42,294 nucleotides of DNA from Nitrososphaerota archaeon (GCA_022564515.1 JADFLH010000007.1:1-42294); one strand, 5' to 3'. Shown: positions 9,131 through 17,972, counted from the stretch's first letter. A program made the numbers and translations. The notes: a model not told the origin generated them from the sequence alone.

Positions 9131-10267
9131 TTGAATAATAAAACAATTGTAGGCATTGGTGCTGGAATTGGCGTAGTAATTATTGCAATATCGATTTTTG
9201 CAATTACTTCTGACTCTGGACAAAATGGAATAGAACCCAAAATTATAACAAAAAATGAAAAATTAGGACTTGTAATTAATACACCAACAAGTGCAGTAAC
9301 TATTCAACAACTAGCTCAAACCTATGAAGATGCATCATTAACAGGAATAGGGCGAAGTAATGTCTACATGTTTTGGGATATTATAGAGCCTGAAAAAGGT
9401 CAGTATAATTTCAAAGAAACTGATATTTTGATGAGCCTAAACAGAAAACATGACCTCATAGTAACATTGTATTTTTCAATAATTAATGGAAAAACTTTAG
9501 GACCATTTCCAGACTGGATAGGAAAACCAAGCTTGAATGCAATTTCAGAAGATAATCTTGTCAAAGTATTAGATGTAATATTATCAAGATATGATATTAT
9601 TGATTCAGTAATAATTGCTGGAGAAACTGATGAACATTTCAGATATCAAGAAGAATCTATCCCAGTTTATGACGAATTATTCAACAATGTATATGATAGA
9701 ATTAAAGAAAAACATCCAGATGTTAAAATTGGAAATGCCTTTTCGCTACATGGAATATTTAATAAAAATCTAGAACATATCGTAGAACAATTAGCGCTTG
9801 GAGATTTTGTAGCTTTTACGTATTTTCCAGTTGATTCACTTTATGATATTAACAAAACACCGAAGGAAGCAAAAGATGATTTAGAGAAAGCCTTAGAACT
9901 AGTTCCAAATAAAAAGGTCGCAATTTTTGAAATTAGCTGGAGTACCTCTGATTTTGTTGGTGGAAACCCAAATCAGCAAGTTGAATTTCTAAATGAGATA
10001 TATGATCTCTATGATGAAAACGAATCAAAATTTGAATTCTTTACTTGGTATAGGCAATATGATAAACAAGCAGGAATATGTGCTATTGATCCACAAAGTG
10101 TAGAGGGTACAGTAGAAGTTGGTGGAGCATCTAACCTTGGAAGTAGTGCATTTGTTATAGAAAGACTAAGTAATTACATCTGCAGTACCGGTTTGATTAA
10201 TGCAGATGGAGAACCAAAACCAGGATGGCATGAATTTAAAAAACAAATTCAGAGAGTCAGTTCTTAG
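9131..10267 (+). CDS. Membrane-anchored glycoside-hydrolase-like TIM-barrel protein
   Basis: 378 residues with an N-terminal membrane anchor (GIGAGIGVVIIAISIFAI, about residues 8-25), so the rest probably faces outside. The pattern NVYMFWDIIEPEKGQYNF near residue 80 resembles clan-A glycosidases such as GH42 or GH5. Candidate catalytic acids are Glu165 in IAGETDEHF and Glu267 in IFEISWS, spaced as acid/base and nucleophile would be. The start is TTG 9131. No transporter or sugar genes are adjacent. It could be an active glycosidase trimming S-layer or polysaccharide sugars, or a non-enzymatic barrel; the fold call is moderate and the substrate unknown. Confidence 0.6.
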   Translation: MNNKTIVGIGAGIGVVIIAISIFAITSDSGQNGIEPKIITKNEKLGLVINTPTSAVTIQQLAQTYEDASLTGIGRSNVYMFWDIIEPEKGQYNFKETDILMSLNRKHDLIVTLYFSIINGKTLGPFPDWIGKPSLNAISEDNLVKVLDVILSRYDIIDSVIIAGETDEHFRYQEESIPVYDELFNNVYDRIKEKHPDVKIGNAFSLHGIFNKNLEHIVEQLALGDFVAFTYFPVDSLYDINKTPKEAKDDLEKALELVPNKKVAIFEISWSTSDFVGGNPNQQVEFLNEIYDLYDENESKFEFFTWYRQYDKQAGICAIDPQSVEGTVEVGGASNLGSSAFVIERLSNYICSTGLINADGEPKPGWHEFKKQIQRVSS

Positions 10268-10270
10268 ATT

Positions 10271-10939
10271 ATGCTGTCTGTTATCTTAGCTGAATCATCA
10301 CTTGAACTAATTCCTAAATCAATACAAAATCATCCCTCTGTAATTTCTCATGCAAAAAAATTAGAAAAAAAACCATCAGAAATTTTGTTAGATAATTCAT
10401 GGCATTTTGCAGCGATGAAAGGAATCGACAATGAACATAAAAGAGGAAGACCGGATCTGGTACATCTTTGTTTGTTAGAAGCTTGTACTATACCACTTTA
10501 TCTTGAGAATAAAATTATGATATATCTACATACAATAGATGATAAAGTAATTTTCGTTGGTAAAGGAGTCAGAATTCCAAAATCATATCATAGATTTGAG
10601 GGATTAATTGAAAAATTGTACAAAGAAAAAATGATAGAAAGTGATGGAAAAATTTTACTTGAATTAAAAGAATTGAACTTTGCTAAACTATTAGATCATA
10701 TTAAACCCAAAAAAGTGATCGGCTTATCTATAGAAGGCACATCCAATTCATATCAAAACATTGCATCAATATTTGATGATAATTATAGTGTTGTAATTGG
10801 TGGCTTTCAAAAAGGACATTTTTCTGAATTAGTGAAAAATAGAATCGATGAATTGTATTGCATTGACAAAAAGTCATTAGAAGCACATGTAGTTGTTGGA
10901 AGAACTCTATACGAATATGAAAAAACAATTTTTAAGTAA
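10271..10939 (+). CDS. nep1: 16S rRNA pseudouridine N1-methyltransferase Nep1/Emg1
   Basis: 222-residue SPOUT-fold methyltransferase acting in small-subunit ribosome maturation. Family signatures include KRGRPDLVHLCLLEA near residue 57, IPKSYHRFEGLIEKLY, and the C-terminal cofactor knot VVIGGFQKGHFSE with VVVGRTLYEYE. It starts 3 bp after the preceding stop and is followed at once by a tRNA gene and then rnp4 and rps19e, so it belongs to an RNA/ribosome group. Length matches archaeal Nep1. Confidence 0.92.
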   Translation: MLSVILAESSLELIPKSIQNHPSVISHAKKLEKKPSEILLDNSWHFAAMKGIDNEHKRGRPDLVHLCLLEACTIPLYLENKIMIYLHTIDDKVIFVGKGVRIPKSYHRFEGLIEKLYKEKMIESDGKILLELKELNFAKLLDHIKPKKVIGLSIEGTSNSYQNIASIFDDNYSVVIGGFQKGHFSELVKNRIDELYCIDKKSLEAHVVVGRTLYEYEKTIFK

Positions 10940-10961
10940 GCAACAAATTTGTCCTTCTTAG

Positions 10962-11034
10962 GCGGTCATAGTATAGCCTGGTAGTACGCTGGCCTTCCAA
11001 GCCCGTTACCCGGGTTCAAATCCCGGTGACCGCA
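10962..11034 (+). tRNA. tRNA-Gly (anticodon TCC)
   Basis: Cloverleaf of 73 nt. The acceptor GCGGTCA pairs with TGACCGC (11027-11033), discriminator A at 11034. The D arm contains CCTGGTAG, the anticodon loop CTTCCAA gives TCC at 10996-10998, and the T arm is CCGGGTTCAAATCCCGG. One mismatch is visible in the anticodon stem (CTGGC against GCCCG). No CCA is encoded and no intron is present. Confidence 0.93.
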
Positions 11035-11085
11035 TAAATGGGTATTAAACGATCAAAATTTTTAGGACCTTAATTATTATCTTGC

Positions 11086-11388
11086 ATGAAGCCAGCTGCT
11101 AAAAAAATTTTATTGGAAAGAATGGAAATCTTAATTGACAAAGCTATCTCTAATGCAAAAGCAAACCCCCAATTGGCACAACGACAGGCTTTTCTTGCGC
11201 GCAAATTAAGTATGAGACATAAAGTTAGGATGCCTTATATTCTTAGAATGGTTTTTTGCAAGAAATGCAAAAGTTTCATTGCGCCAGGAATAAATTCAAA
11301 GATAAGAGTTGGAAGAACATCAATCAAGTCAATTCGAATAACTTGTAAGTTTTGTGGTCATACTTATCGTAAAATAATAGCTCCATGA
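11086..11388 (+). CDS. rnp4: Ribonuclease P protein component 4 (Rpp21/Rpr2 family)
   Basis: 100-residue basic protein subunit of archaeal RNase P, which trims tRNA 5' leaders. Two helices (residues 1-45) precede the zinc ribbon with CKKCK near residue 59 and CKFCGH near residue 87. It lies just downstream of tRNA-Gly and upstream of rps19e, a usual archaeal neighbourhood. ATG 11086 fits the family start. Confidence 0.9.
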   Translation: MKPAAKKILLERMEILIDKAISNAKANPQLAQRQAFLARKLSMRHKVRMPYILRMVFCKKCKSFIAPGINSKIRVGRTSIKSIRITCKFCGHTYRKIIAP

Positions 11389-11419
11389 TTTATAAGACGA
11401 TTATCGAGTTTGTCACTTT

Positions 11420-11869
11420 ATGGCTAAGGTACATGATGTTCCAGCTGATGTGTTGATAAACAAGTTAACTGATATTCTAAAGAACGAAGATATACCTCCT
11501 CCGAGTTGGATTTCATTTGTTAAAACTGGTGCACACGCAACAAGGCCGCCTTATGAAGAAGATTGGTGGTATACCAGATGCGCTTCCATTTTGAGAAAAA
11601 CCTACTTACATGGTCCTTTAGGAGTTAATGAATTAAGAAGAACATATGGGGGAGGAAAACCGGTTGGTTACGGTGCGGCACATCACAAAGATGCAGGGGG
11701 CGCTATCATAAGAAATGCAATGTATGGTTTAGAAAAACTTGGATATATTAAAAAAACTGAGAAGGGCAGAGTTATTTCTAAACAGGGAATGCAAAAACTT
11801 GATAAGCTAGCAACCGAAATTCTTAAAGAATTGATTGTTAAAAATCAACAATTGAAAGTATATTCCTAA
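11420..11869 (+). CDS. rps19e: Ribosomal protein eS19
   Basis: 149-residue small-subunit ribosomal protein found in archaea and eukaryotes. Signatures include DWWYTRCASILRKTYLHGPLG and the loop RRTYGGGKPVGYGAAHH, followed by the winged-helix end GLEKLGYIKK. It lies in an rnp4-rps19e-pdcd5 run on the same strand with short gaps. Confidence 0.96.
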   Translation: MAKVHDVPADVLINKLTDILKNEDIPPPSWISFVKTGAHATRPPYEEDWWYTRCASILRKTYLHGPLGVNELRRTYGGGKPVGYGAAHHKDAGGAIIRNAMYGLEKLGYIKKTEKGRVISKQGMQKLDKLATEILKELIVKNQQLKVYS

Positions 11870-11876
11870 TAATGCT

Positions 11877-12167
11877 ATGAGTCACTCAAATTCGAATGAA
11901 ACTGATAATCAAGAAAAACAAGTAAATGATACAGAGATCGAAGCTAAACAGGAACAAATTCTTAAACAACTACTTGTTCCTGATGCAAGACTAAGACTAA
12001 ATAACATCAAAATGGTAAAACCTGAATTAGCAAATCTTGTAGAAAACTATCTTATTGGTATGGTCACTCAGGGAAAATTAAATTCCCAAATTTCTGATGA
12101 TCAACTAAAACAAATCTTATTGTCTCTTCAGCAACCAAAACGTGACTTTAAGATAACACGTCGTTGA
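11877..12167 (+). CDS. DNA-binding protein of the PDCD5/TFAR19 family
   Basis: 96 residues with a charged N-terminal helix and the conserved three-helix bundle (LVPDARLRLNNIKMVKPELA...QISDDQLKQILLSL), ending in the basic tail KRDFKITRR. The family binds double-stranded DNA and is linked to translation or chaperonin roles in archaea. It follows rps19e after 7 bp, the same order as in many archaeal genomes. Confidence 0.93.
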   Translation: MSHSNSNETDNQEKQVNDTEIEAKQEQILKQLLVPDARLRLNNIKMVKPELANLVENYLIGMVTQGKLNSQISDDQLKQILLSLQQPKRDFKITRR

Positions 12168-12210
12168 TTTCTGAGAAAATATAATTAGGGGAAAAAGATC
12201 GACACTAATC

Positions 12211-13290
12211 ATGAAAGGACTTGTTTTTGAAGAATATGCTCCTGATAATGATTTTCAAAAAATTCTTAAAGTTAAAGACGTCGATGATCCAAAACCAAAA
12301 TCAAATGAAGTTATTTTTCAAGTTAAAGCAACATCCCTTAATTACAATGATATTTGGGGAATGAGAGGTAATCCCATCCCAGTACAGCTTCCACACATCT
12401 CAGGATCTGATGCTGCGGGCGTAGTTATTGCAGTTGGAGATGGAGTAAATGACATCAAAGTAGGTGATAGAGTTGTTTCTCATGCAAACATGTCATGCAG
12501 AACTTGTAAAGCATGTACTGATGGAAGAGAATTTGATTGCACAAAAAGAACTATTTGGGGATTTCAAACAGGTCCTCTTTGGGGAGCATATTGTGAAATT
12601 GCACATCTCCCAGAAGTTAATGTAGTAAAAATACCTGATAATGTGAGTTTTGATGAGGCTGCTGCTGCTTCAATGACTCTTCTAACTTCATGGCATATGT
12701 TAGTTGGTAGGGCAAAAATACAACCTGGGCAAACAGTTCTAATAATGGGAGGTGGCTCTGGTGTTGGAAGCTTTGGAATCCAAATAGCTAAACTTTACAA
12801 TTGTGATGTAATTGCGACTGCAAGTCCAGACAAATTAGATAAATGTAAAGAATTAGGTGCTGATTATGCAGTTGATCATAGAAAAGATGATTGGCATAAG
12901 GAAGTTAGAACCATTACAAAGGAACTTGCTAAGAAAAAAGGGGAATTAGCTGGAATTGACGTTTCATTTGATCACATTGGTGAAACACATTGGAATAAAC
13001 AACTTACACTTCTCAAATTTGGAGCAACATTAGTCACATGTGGAGCTACAACTGGTTATGATGCAAAAATGGATTTGCGTCACATATTCTTCAAAGGAAC
13101 AAATATCCTTGGTTCTACACAAGGAACAAAAGCTGAATTAGAACAAGGATTGTATTGGATGGGACGAGGAAAAATAAAATCAAAAATTGATTCAGTATTT
13201 TCCTTTGAGCAAGCAGCAGAAGCTCATACTAAAATGCTTACTGGAAAAGGCCTCTTTGGCAAAATCTTAATGAAGCCAGAAGGTATCTAG
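12211..13290 (+). CDS. MDR-superfamily reductase lacking catalytic zinc; possible acryloyl/crotonyl-CoA reductase
   Basis: 359-residue medium-chain dehydrogenase/reductase. The structural zinc lobe is kept (CRTCKACTDGREFDC near residue 91) and the NADP-binding loop is GGGSGVGSFGIQ near residue 179. Catalytic-zinc ligands are absent: the usual Cys position reads NYNDIW and the usual GHE reads GSD. This is the state of enoyl-CoA reductases in this superfamily, so reduction of an acryloyl-CoA-like substrate is plausible in the 3-hydroxypropionate/4-hydroxybutyrate cycle. The role is inferred; a quinone-reductase-like activity is the alternative. The next gene, a CitE-like lyase, starts 7 bp downstream. 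Confidence 0.75.
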   Translation: MKGLVFEEYAPDNDFQKILKVKDVDDPKPKSNEVIFQVKATSLNYNDIWGMRGNPIPVQLPHISGSDAAGVVIAVGDGVNDIKVGDRVVSHANMSCRTCKACTDGREFDCTKRTIWGFQTGPLWGAYCEIAHLPEVNVVKIPDNVSFDEAAAASMTLLTSWHMLVGRAKIQPGQTVLIMGGGSGVGSFGIQIAKLYNCDVIATASPDKLDKCKELGADYAVDHRKDDWHKEVRTITKELAKKKGELAGIDVSFDHIGETHWNKQLTLLKFGATLVTCGATTGYDAKMDLRHIFFKGTNILGSTQGTKAELEQGLYWMGRGKIKSKIDSVFSFEQAAEAHTKMLTGKGLFGKILMKPEGI

Positions 13291-13297
13291 TCATTTA

Positions 13298-14155
13298 ATG
13301 ACACAGCTTTTTCGTAGCCTAATTTTTGTTCCAGCAAATAATCCACGTTTTTTAGAAAAAGCAAAAACTTTGTCGGCGGACATTGTTTGTTTTGACTTGG
13401 AAGATTCCGTACCAGAACAACAAAAGAAAAATGCCAGAAAACTGATTAAAAAAGCCCTAAAAGAACGAAATCAATATTCTTCCTCAGTTTATGCTAGAAC
13501 AAATTCTCCACTCTCAGGAAAGATTCCAGAAGATCTTCAAGAAATAGTTCAGAAAGGAATCGATGGCATTGTAATTCCAAAGGTGAATACCATCAAAGAG
13601 CTGAAAAAAATCGAAAAAACCCTTTCTAGTATTGAGAAAAAACGTAACCTAAAACCTGTTGAGATAATGCCATCAATCGAGTCTGCCAAGGGAGTAATAA
13701 ACGCTTATAGTATTGCCTCATACTCAAACCGAATTTCTGCTCTGGTTTTTGGAGTATTTGATTTTCTTAATGATATGGAAATTGAATATGCTAACCAACC
13801 TGAGGGTGCAAAATACGCCCGAGCCAAAATTTCAGTAGATGCAAAAGCTGCAGGAGTTCTTGCTATTGATGCCATATGGCAAAATCTAAAAGATGAAAAA
13901 GGTTTGAAAAATGATTGTTATATTGGTAAACGTCTAGGCTATGTAGGAAAAAGTATTATTCATCCAGACCAAATTAAAATAATTCACAAAATTTTTCATC
14001 CAAATAAAACCGAAATTGAATGGGCAGCCAAAGTTTGCAAAGCTTATTTGAAATCCTCAGAAAAAGGAAGAGGGGCTACTATAGTTGATGAAAAAATGAT
14101 TGATGAAGTACATTACAAAAGAGCAAGGGCATTATTAGAACTTACTAAACAATAG
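13298..14155 (+). CDS. CitE-like acyl-CoA lyase (HpcH/HpaI aldolase family)
   Basis: 285 residues with the family hallmarks RSLIFVPANNPRFLEKA, CFDLEDSVP (metal-binding acids), IPKVNT, MPSIESAKGV, FGVFDFLNDM and GKSIIHPDQI. Such enzymes cleave or form C-C bonds next to a CoA thioester, as in citryl-, malyl- or methylmalyl-CoA. No CitF, CitD or CoA-transferase gene is nearby, so it is not part of citrate lyase. Together with the upstream MDR reductase it suggests CoA-thioester metabolism. Confidence 0.85.
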   Translation: MTQLFRSLIFVPANNPRFLEKAKTLSADIVCFDLEDSVPEQQKKNARKLIKKALKERNQYSSSVYARTNSPLSGKIPEDLQEIVQKGIDGIVIPKVNTIKELKKIEKTLSSIEKKRNLKPVEIMPSIESAKGVINAYSIASYSNRISALVFGVFDFLNDMEIEYANQPEGAKYARAKISVDAKAAGVLAIDAIWQNLKDEKGLKNDCYIGKRLGYVGKSIIHPDQIKIIHKIFHPNKTEIEWAAKVCKAYLKSSEKGRGATIVDEKMIDEVHYKRARALLELTKQ

Positions 14156-14282
14156 AATTAGCATGGTGTATTACAAATGATGGGAGAAGGGCTGAAAAAA
14201 CTTCATGAAAACTAATCTAATAAAGATGAAAAATATAACACCTTAAAATTCAAATACCATTAACAATTTTTATCATAAATAT

Positions 14283-14867
14283 ATGTTCACTGGAATTATA
14301 ACCGGTACAGGAAAAGTAGTGAAGATAACAAAAAACAATAAAAATCGTAGTGCTATTCAAATGACAGTAGATTTAGGAAAGCAAGCAAAAGGATTGAAAA
14401 TAGGTCAAAGTGTGGCTTTAAACGGAGTTTGTTTAACTGTAACTAAACTTTCTAAGAGCTTGGCAAAGTTTGAAATGATTGATGAGACCACAAAAAAAAC
14501 AGATCTTGGAAATCTAAAAACTGGAAGTATTGTCAATATTGAACGAAGCTTAAAGGCTGGTGAAAGATTAGAGGGGCATTTTGTTTTAGGTCATGTTGAT
14601 GGTGTAGGGAGAATAACAAAAATTAAGAAAAAACCTAAAGAGGTTAAGGTATGGCTTGAAGTCCCAAATAAATTAGTAAAATACATTGTGAAAAAAGGTT
14701 CTATAACAATTGATGGAATTAGCCTCACCGTTGTTGAAAAAAATAAGAATCTTGCTTCAGTTTGTTTGATTCCACATACTATTAAAATTACAAACTTTAG
14801 GACAAAAAATGTAGGTGACAAGGTAAATATTGAAACAGACATTCTTGGAAAATACATTTTAAAATAA
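14283..14867 (+). CDS. ribC: Riboflavin synthase, bacterial-type (alpha chain)
   Basis: 194 residues made of two similar lumazine-binding barrels. The start MFTGIITGTGKV is the family signature, VALNGVCLTV and ITIDGISLTVV mark the equivalent loops of each half, and GHFVLGHVDG is also conserved. It converts two 6,7-dimethyl-8-ribityllumazines to riboflavin. Methanogens use an unrelated archaeal riboflavin synthase; this bacterial type is notable. It is first in the riboflavin cluster that runs to 18615. Confidence 0.93.
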   Translation: MFTGIITGTGKVVKITKNNKNRSAIQMTVDLGKQAKGLKIGQSVALNGVCLTVTKLSKSLAKFEMIDETTKKTDLGNLKTGSIVNIERSLKAGERLEGHFVLGHVDGVGRITKIKKKPKEVKVWLEVPNKLVKYIVKKGSITIDGISLTVVEKNKNLASVCLIPHTIKITNFRTKNVGDKVNIETDILGKYILK

Positions 14868-14945
14868 ATCTAATAATCTACTACTTTATTGGTAATTACA
14901 AATTTTTGAGTAAACTTTATAATCAGAACAGAACCGAATTTTTTT

Positions 14946-15620
14946 ATGGTACTTGAATCAGCAATTGCATCACTTAAACGAGGAGAATTTGTTTTACTTC
15001 ATGATTCCGCAGGACGAGAAAATGAAATCGATATGGTTGCTGCAGCTGAATTTGTAACCCCTGAACATGTAGCAAGAATGCGTCAACACGGAGGCGGTTT
15101 AATATGTATAGCAATTGATAATTCATTTGGACAAAATCTTGGCATAAAATACATGCATGACATACTTTCAAATTCTGATTCGTTTGATTCTAAATCAAAA
15201 GAAATGATTATGGGTCTCGCACCATATGGTGATCATCCTACATTTTCCATTACAATAAATCATTACCAAACTTACACTGGAATTACCGATCGTGATAGAG
15301 CACTAACAATTAGAGAAATGGCAAATCTCTTCAGAATTGAGAATAAAAGGAACAAATTTGTATCCTCATTTAAGACCCCAGGTCATGTTCCCTTGTTGAT
15401 TGGTTCAAGGGGCTTGCTTGCTTCTAGACAGGGTCATACCGAAATGTCAATTTATTTGGCACAACTAGCAGAACTTGTACCTGTCACTGCAATTTGTGAA
15501 ATGATGGATGCTGAAACTTATTCGGCACTTTCCTTCGAAAAAGCTCAACATTATGCAAAACAAAATGCCATCCCATTTATAGATGGTAAAGAACTCATTG
15601 AATACACTAAGGTGCATTAA
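14946..15620 (+). CDS. ribB: 3,4-dihydroxy-2-butanone 4-phosphate synthase
   Basis: 224 residues; makes the four-carbon precursor of lumazine from ribulose 5-phosphate. Visible are DSAGRENEIDMVAAAEFVTPE (acidic metal/substrate loop), MRQHGGGLICIA, TGITDRDRALTI, and GHVPLL with RQGHTE (catalytic His region). No RibA domain is fused. It follows ribC after 78 bp and precedes ribH by 2 bp. Confidence 0.95.
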   Translation: MVLESAIASLKRGEFVLLHDSAGRENEIDMVAAAEFVTPEHVARMRQHGGGLICIAIDNSFGQNLGIKYMHDILSNSDSFDSKSKEMIMGLAPYGDHPTFSITINHYQTYTGITDRDRALTIREMANLFRIENKRNKFVSSFKTPGHVPLLIGSRGLLASRQGHTEMSIYLAQLAELVPVTAICEMMDAETYSALSFEKAQHYAKQNAIPFIDGKELIEYTKVH

Positions 15621-15622
15621 TT

Positions 15623-16036
15623 TTGAACATTGCAATAGTGGTTTCAGAATTTAATGAGAAAGTGACATCTAGAATGCTTTCTGTTGCTGAAGAAAAAGCA
15701 AAACTTTTGAAATTAAATGTAAAATATACTTGTAAGGTTCAAGGAGCTTTTGATATTCCTATTTTAGTAGATGCATTATTAAAAAAAAAAGATGTAGATG
15801 GAGTAGTCACTCTAGGTGCAATAATCAAGGGTCAAACAAAACATGATGAAGTGATAGCCCATTCAGTTGCCAGGAAATTAATCGACCTATCATTAACATA
15901 TCAAAAACCCGTCTGTTTGGGAATAAGTGGACCTGGGATGCAAGAAAGACAAGCATATGCAAGAATAAGACCCGTTGCTGAAAGGACTGTTGAATCAGTT
16001 GTAAAAATTTCAAAGGAGCTCAAAAGAATTAGATAA
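15623..16036 (+). CDS. ribH: 6,7-dimethyl-8-ribityllumazine synthase
   Basis: 137 residues, normal for the family. The N-terminus NIAIVVSEFNEKVTSRML, GAFDIPILV, LGAIIKGQTKHDEVIAHSVA (catalytic His in the KHDE segment) and CLGISGPGM are characteristic. It condenses the RibB product with the aminopyrimidine formed by the ArfA/ArfC branch. The TTG start at 15623 lies 2 bp after ribB, and arfA starts 2 bp after its stop, so translation is probably coupled. Confidence 0.95.
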   Translation: MNIAIVVSEFNEKVTSRMLSVAEEKAKLLKLNVKYTCKVQGAFDIPILVDALLKKKDVDGVVTLGAIIKGQTKHDEVIAHSVARKLIDLSLTYQKPVCLGISGPGMQERQAYARIRPVAERTVESVVKISKELKRIR

Positions 16037-16038
16037 AA

Positions 16039-16788
16039 ATGATTCAGCTGACGATTATCAAAATTAACGACTATGGACCCTGGACTTTGACTCTAGGCAG
16101 TGATAGAGAACACGAGTTACAGATGTTCCAAGCCTCCCTTTACAAGGAGATTCAGAAATTGTTCTCAGAAAAAAATTCCCTTGTTTTTTTAAACAGATCT
16201 GATGAATTTTTTGCCCTCACAAATGGAATTACGCTTGATGATCATATTGAAATTCAAAAAAATTTGGAATCATCATTTAATCTTAAACTTTCTATGACCA
16301 TAGGATTTGCAGAAACTCCATTTGATGCCAATCTTAAAGCCTATGAGGGAAAAAAATCACAGGTGTTTTTAAACAAAGAACACAACATCTACGGTTTTTT
16401 GAACGGTAAGAAAGATGAAAAGGTTACAATTTTGCATCTCGATGTTGATAATATTACATCAAAGCTAAAAACAATGTCGCCCTACGAAATCTCGTCTTCT
16501 ATTTTTGGGCTGTATTCTAAAATGTCTGAATTTTTTCTAAACAAAAAAGCTTTAACCTTCTTTACAGGTGGAGATAACTTTATGGTGATTACAAATGAAA
16601 ATGCAAAACAAATGGCACGAGAATTTCTTGACATTTTGAAAAAAGAACAAAGAATAACTCTCAATTGTGGAATTGGTACAGGAACTTCTCCTAGAGAAGC
16701 TGCAAAACTTGCAACAAAATCACTTGACACTATTAGAGAGATCAGAGATTCTGGTAAAGAAAAACCAGATATTTTTGAAACGTCATGA
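16039..16788 (+). CDS. arfA: GTP cyclohydrolase III, first step of archaeal riboflavin/F420 synthesis
   Basis: 249 residues. The start MIQLTIIKINDYGPWTLTLG is the family signature. The fold is two GGDEF/cyclase-like repeats, with HLDVDNI near residue 135 and FFTGGDNFMVI near residue 174 supplying metal-binding acids. It opens GTP to 2-amino-5-formylamino-6-ribosylaminopyrimidinone 5'-phosphate, keeping the formyl group. Its stop overlaps the start of the next gene in ATGA, tying it translationally to the amidohydrolase. Confidence 0.93.
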   Translation: MIQLTIIKINDYGPWTLTLGSDREHELQMFQASLYKEIQKLFSEKNSLVFLNRSDEFFALTNGITLDDHIEIQKNLESSFNLKLSMTIGFAETPFDANLKAYEGKKSQVFLNKEHNIYGFLNGKKDEKVTILHLDVDNITSKLKTMSPYEISSSIFGLYSKMSEFFLNKKALTFFTGGDNFMVITNENAKQMAREFLDILKKEQRITLNCGIGTGTSPREAAKLATKSLDTIREIRDSGKEKPDIFETS

Positions 16789-17972
16789 TTTTAAAAAATG
16801 TTAGTGTACTTTTTGGCAACGAATTAGAATACATTCCATCAACAAGTACTCAGATTTCTAAACAACGATTCAAACGCATTCAAAAAAACATTCATCCTAG
16901 TGCAAAAGAAGAAACTTTTGATTGTGAAGGATTACTTCTAATTCCCGGCCTTATCAATTCGCATACTCATATTGGTGATTCTATAGCAAAAGATGTAGCA
17001 ATTAACAAATCAATTGATGAAAAAATTCATCCAGTTTTAGGTGTCAAATCAAAGATTCTAAAAAAAGCAGAACCTTCTCAACTTACACGTTTTATGGAAA
17101 ACAGTTGTAAATCTATGGTTCGAAAAGGAATCACTACTTTTGTTGATTTTAGAGAAGGTGGCATTGATGGTATAAACCTCCTAAAGCAAGTCCTGACAAA
17201 AGTTCCGATCAGATCAATAATTTTAGGTAGAGTAGAATATTATCAAAAACCAAGTCAAATCAGACATAACAAGGAACTTCCCTTAGAAAAACGAAATGAT
17301 TTATCTGAGATTTTAAAAAAATGTGATGGAATTGGAGTTAGTGGAGCAAATGAAAACAGTAATTCTGTCCTAAAATACTATTCAACAACGAAAAAATTGC
17401 GTGCTATTCATTCTTCAGAAACCAAAGAAAGCATCAAAGTTTCAAAAAATGTGACTAAAAAGTCTGAAACTTTACGTGCTCTACAGCTAAAACCACATTT
17501 TTTGGTACATATGATCTATGCCACAAAAAGCGAGTTATTAATAGCTGCAAAGAAAACTCGAGGAATAGTTATATGTCCAAGAGCAAATGCTGCCTTGGCT
17601 GAAGGCATTCCCGATCTAGAATTAATGCTTAAAACAAAATGTAACATCGCAATTGGAACTGATAATGTTATGATCAACTCACCAGACATTTTTAGAGAAA
17701 TGGACTATCTTTGGAAAGTTACAATGGGAATTAACAAAAAAAGAATTGATCCAAAACAGATTCTAAAAATGGCAACTGTAAATGCTGGAAAAATTCTGCA
17801 GAAAGATTTTGCAGTGAAACCTGGTAATATAGCAGACTGTGTTTTAATTGATAAACATTCAATTGATTTAGAACCAATGCACCAACCACACGCTTCAATA
17901 GTTCACAGAACTTCTGAAACTGCGATAAGAGCAGTCATGATAGGAGGAAAGATCGTTTTTGGTAAAATCTAG
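16785..17972 (+). CDS. Amidohydrolase-superfamily deaminase-like enzyme in the riboflavin cluster
   Basis: 395 residues. The metal site is complete: His60-x-His62 in INSHTHIG, HxxE in AIHSSETKE, a His in FLVHMIYAT and Asp in IGTDN. The HxxE-T motif is characteristic of the cytosine/guanine/SAH-deaminase branch, which removes an amino group from a purine- or pyrimidine-like ring. It overlaps arfA by 4 bp and arfC by 14 bp. Archaeal riboflavin synthesis needs a formamide hydrolase and a ring deaminase; the known ArfB belongs to the creatininase family and is not nearby, and I know of no assigned archaeal deaminase. This gene is a candidate for either, better for the deaminase. The enzyme class is firm, the substrate inferred. 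Confidence 0.8.
   Translation: MILKNVSVLFGNELEYIPSTSTQISKQRFKRIQKNIHPSAKEETFDCEGLLLIPGLINSHTHIGDSIAKDVAINKSIDEKIHPVLGVKSKILKKAEPSQLTRFMENSCKSMVRKGITTFVDFREGGIDGINLLKQVLTKVPIRSIILGRVEYYQKPSQIRHNKELPLEKRNDLSEILKKCDGIGVSGANENSNSVLKYYSTTKKLRAIHSSETKESIKVSKNVTKKSETLRALQLKPHFLVHMIYATKSELLIAAKKTRGIVICPRANAALAEGIPDLELMLKTKCNIAIGTDNVMINSPDIFREMDYLWKVTMGINKKRIDPKQILKMATVNAGKILQKDFAVKPGNIADCVLIDKHSIDLEPMHQPHASIVHRTSETAIRAVMIGGKIVFGKI
17942..17948 (+). promoter_or_regulatory. Ribosome binding site for arfC inside the amidohydrolase gene
   Basis: AGGAGGA lies 10 bases before the TTG at 17959, within the last codons of the upstream gene. It supports the TTG as the real start of arfC and a 14-bp gene overlap. 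Confidence 0.65.

Noticed and set aside
14156-14282. Possible C/D box RNA or FMN riboswitch before ribC
   Set aside because: Box matches are imperfect, and none of the conserved RFN elements are present.
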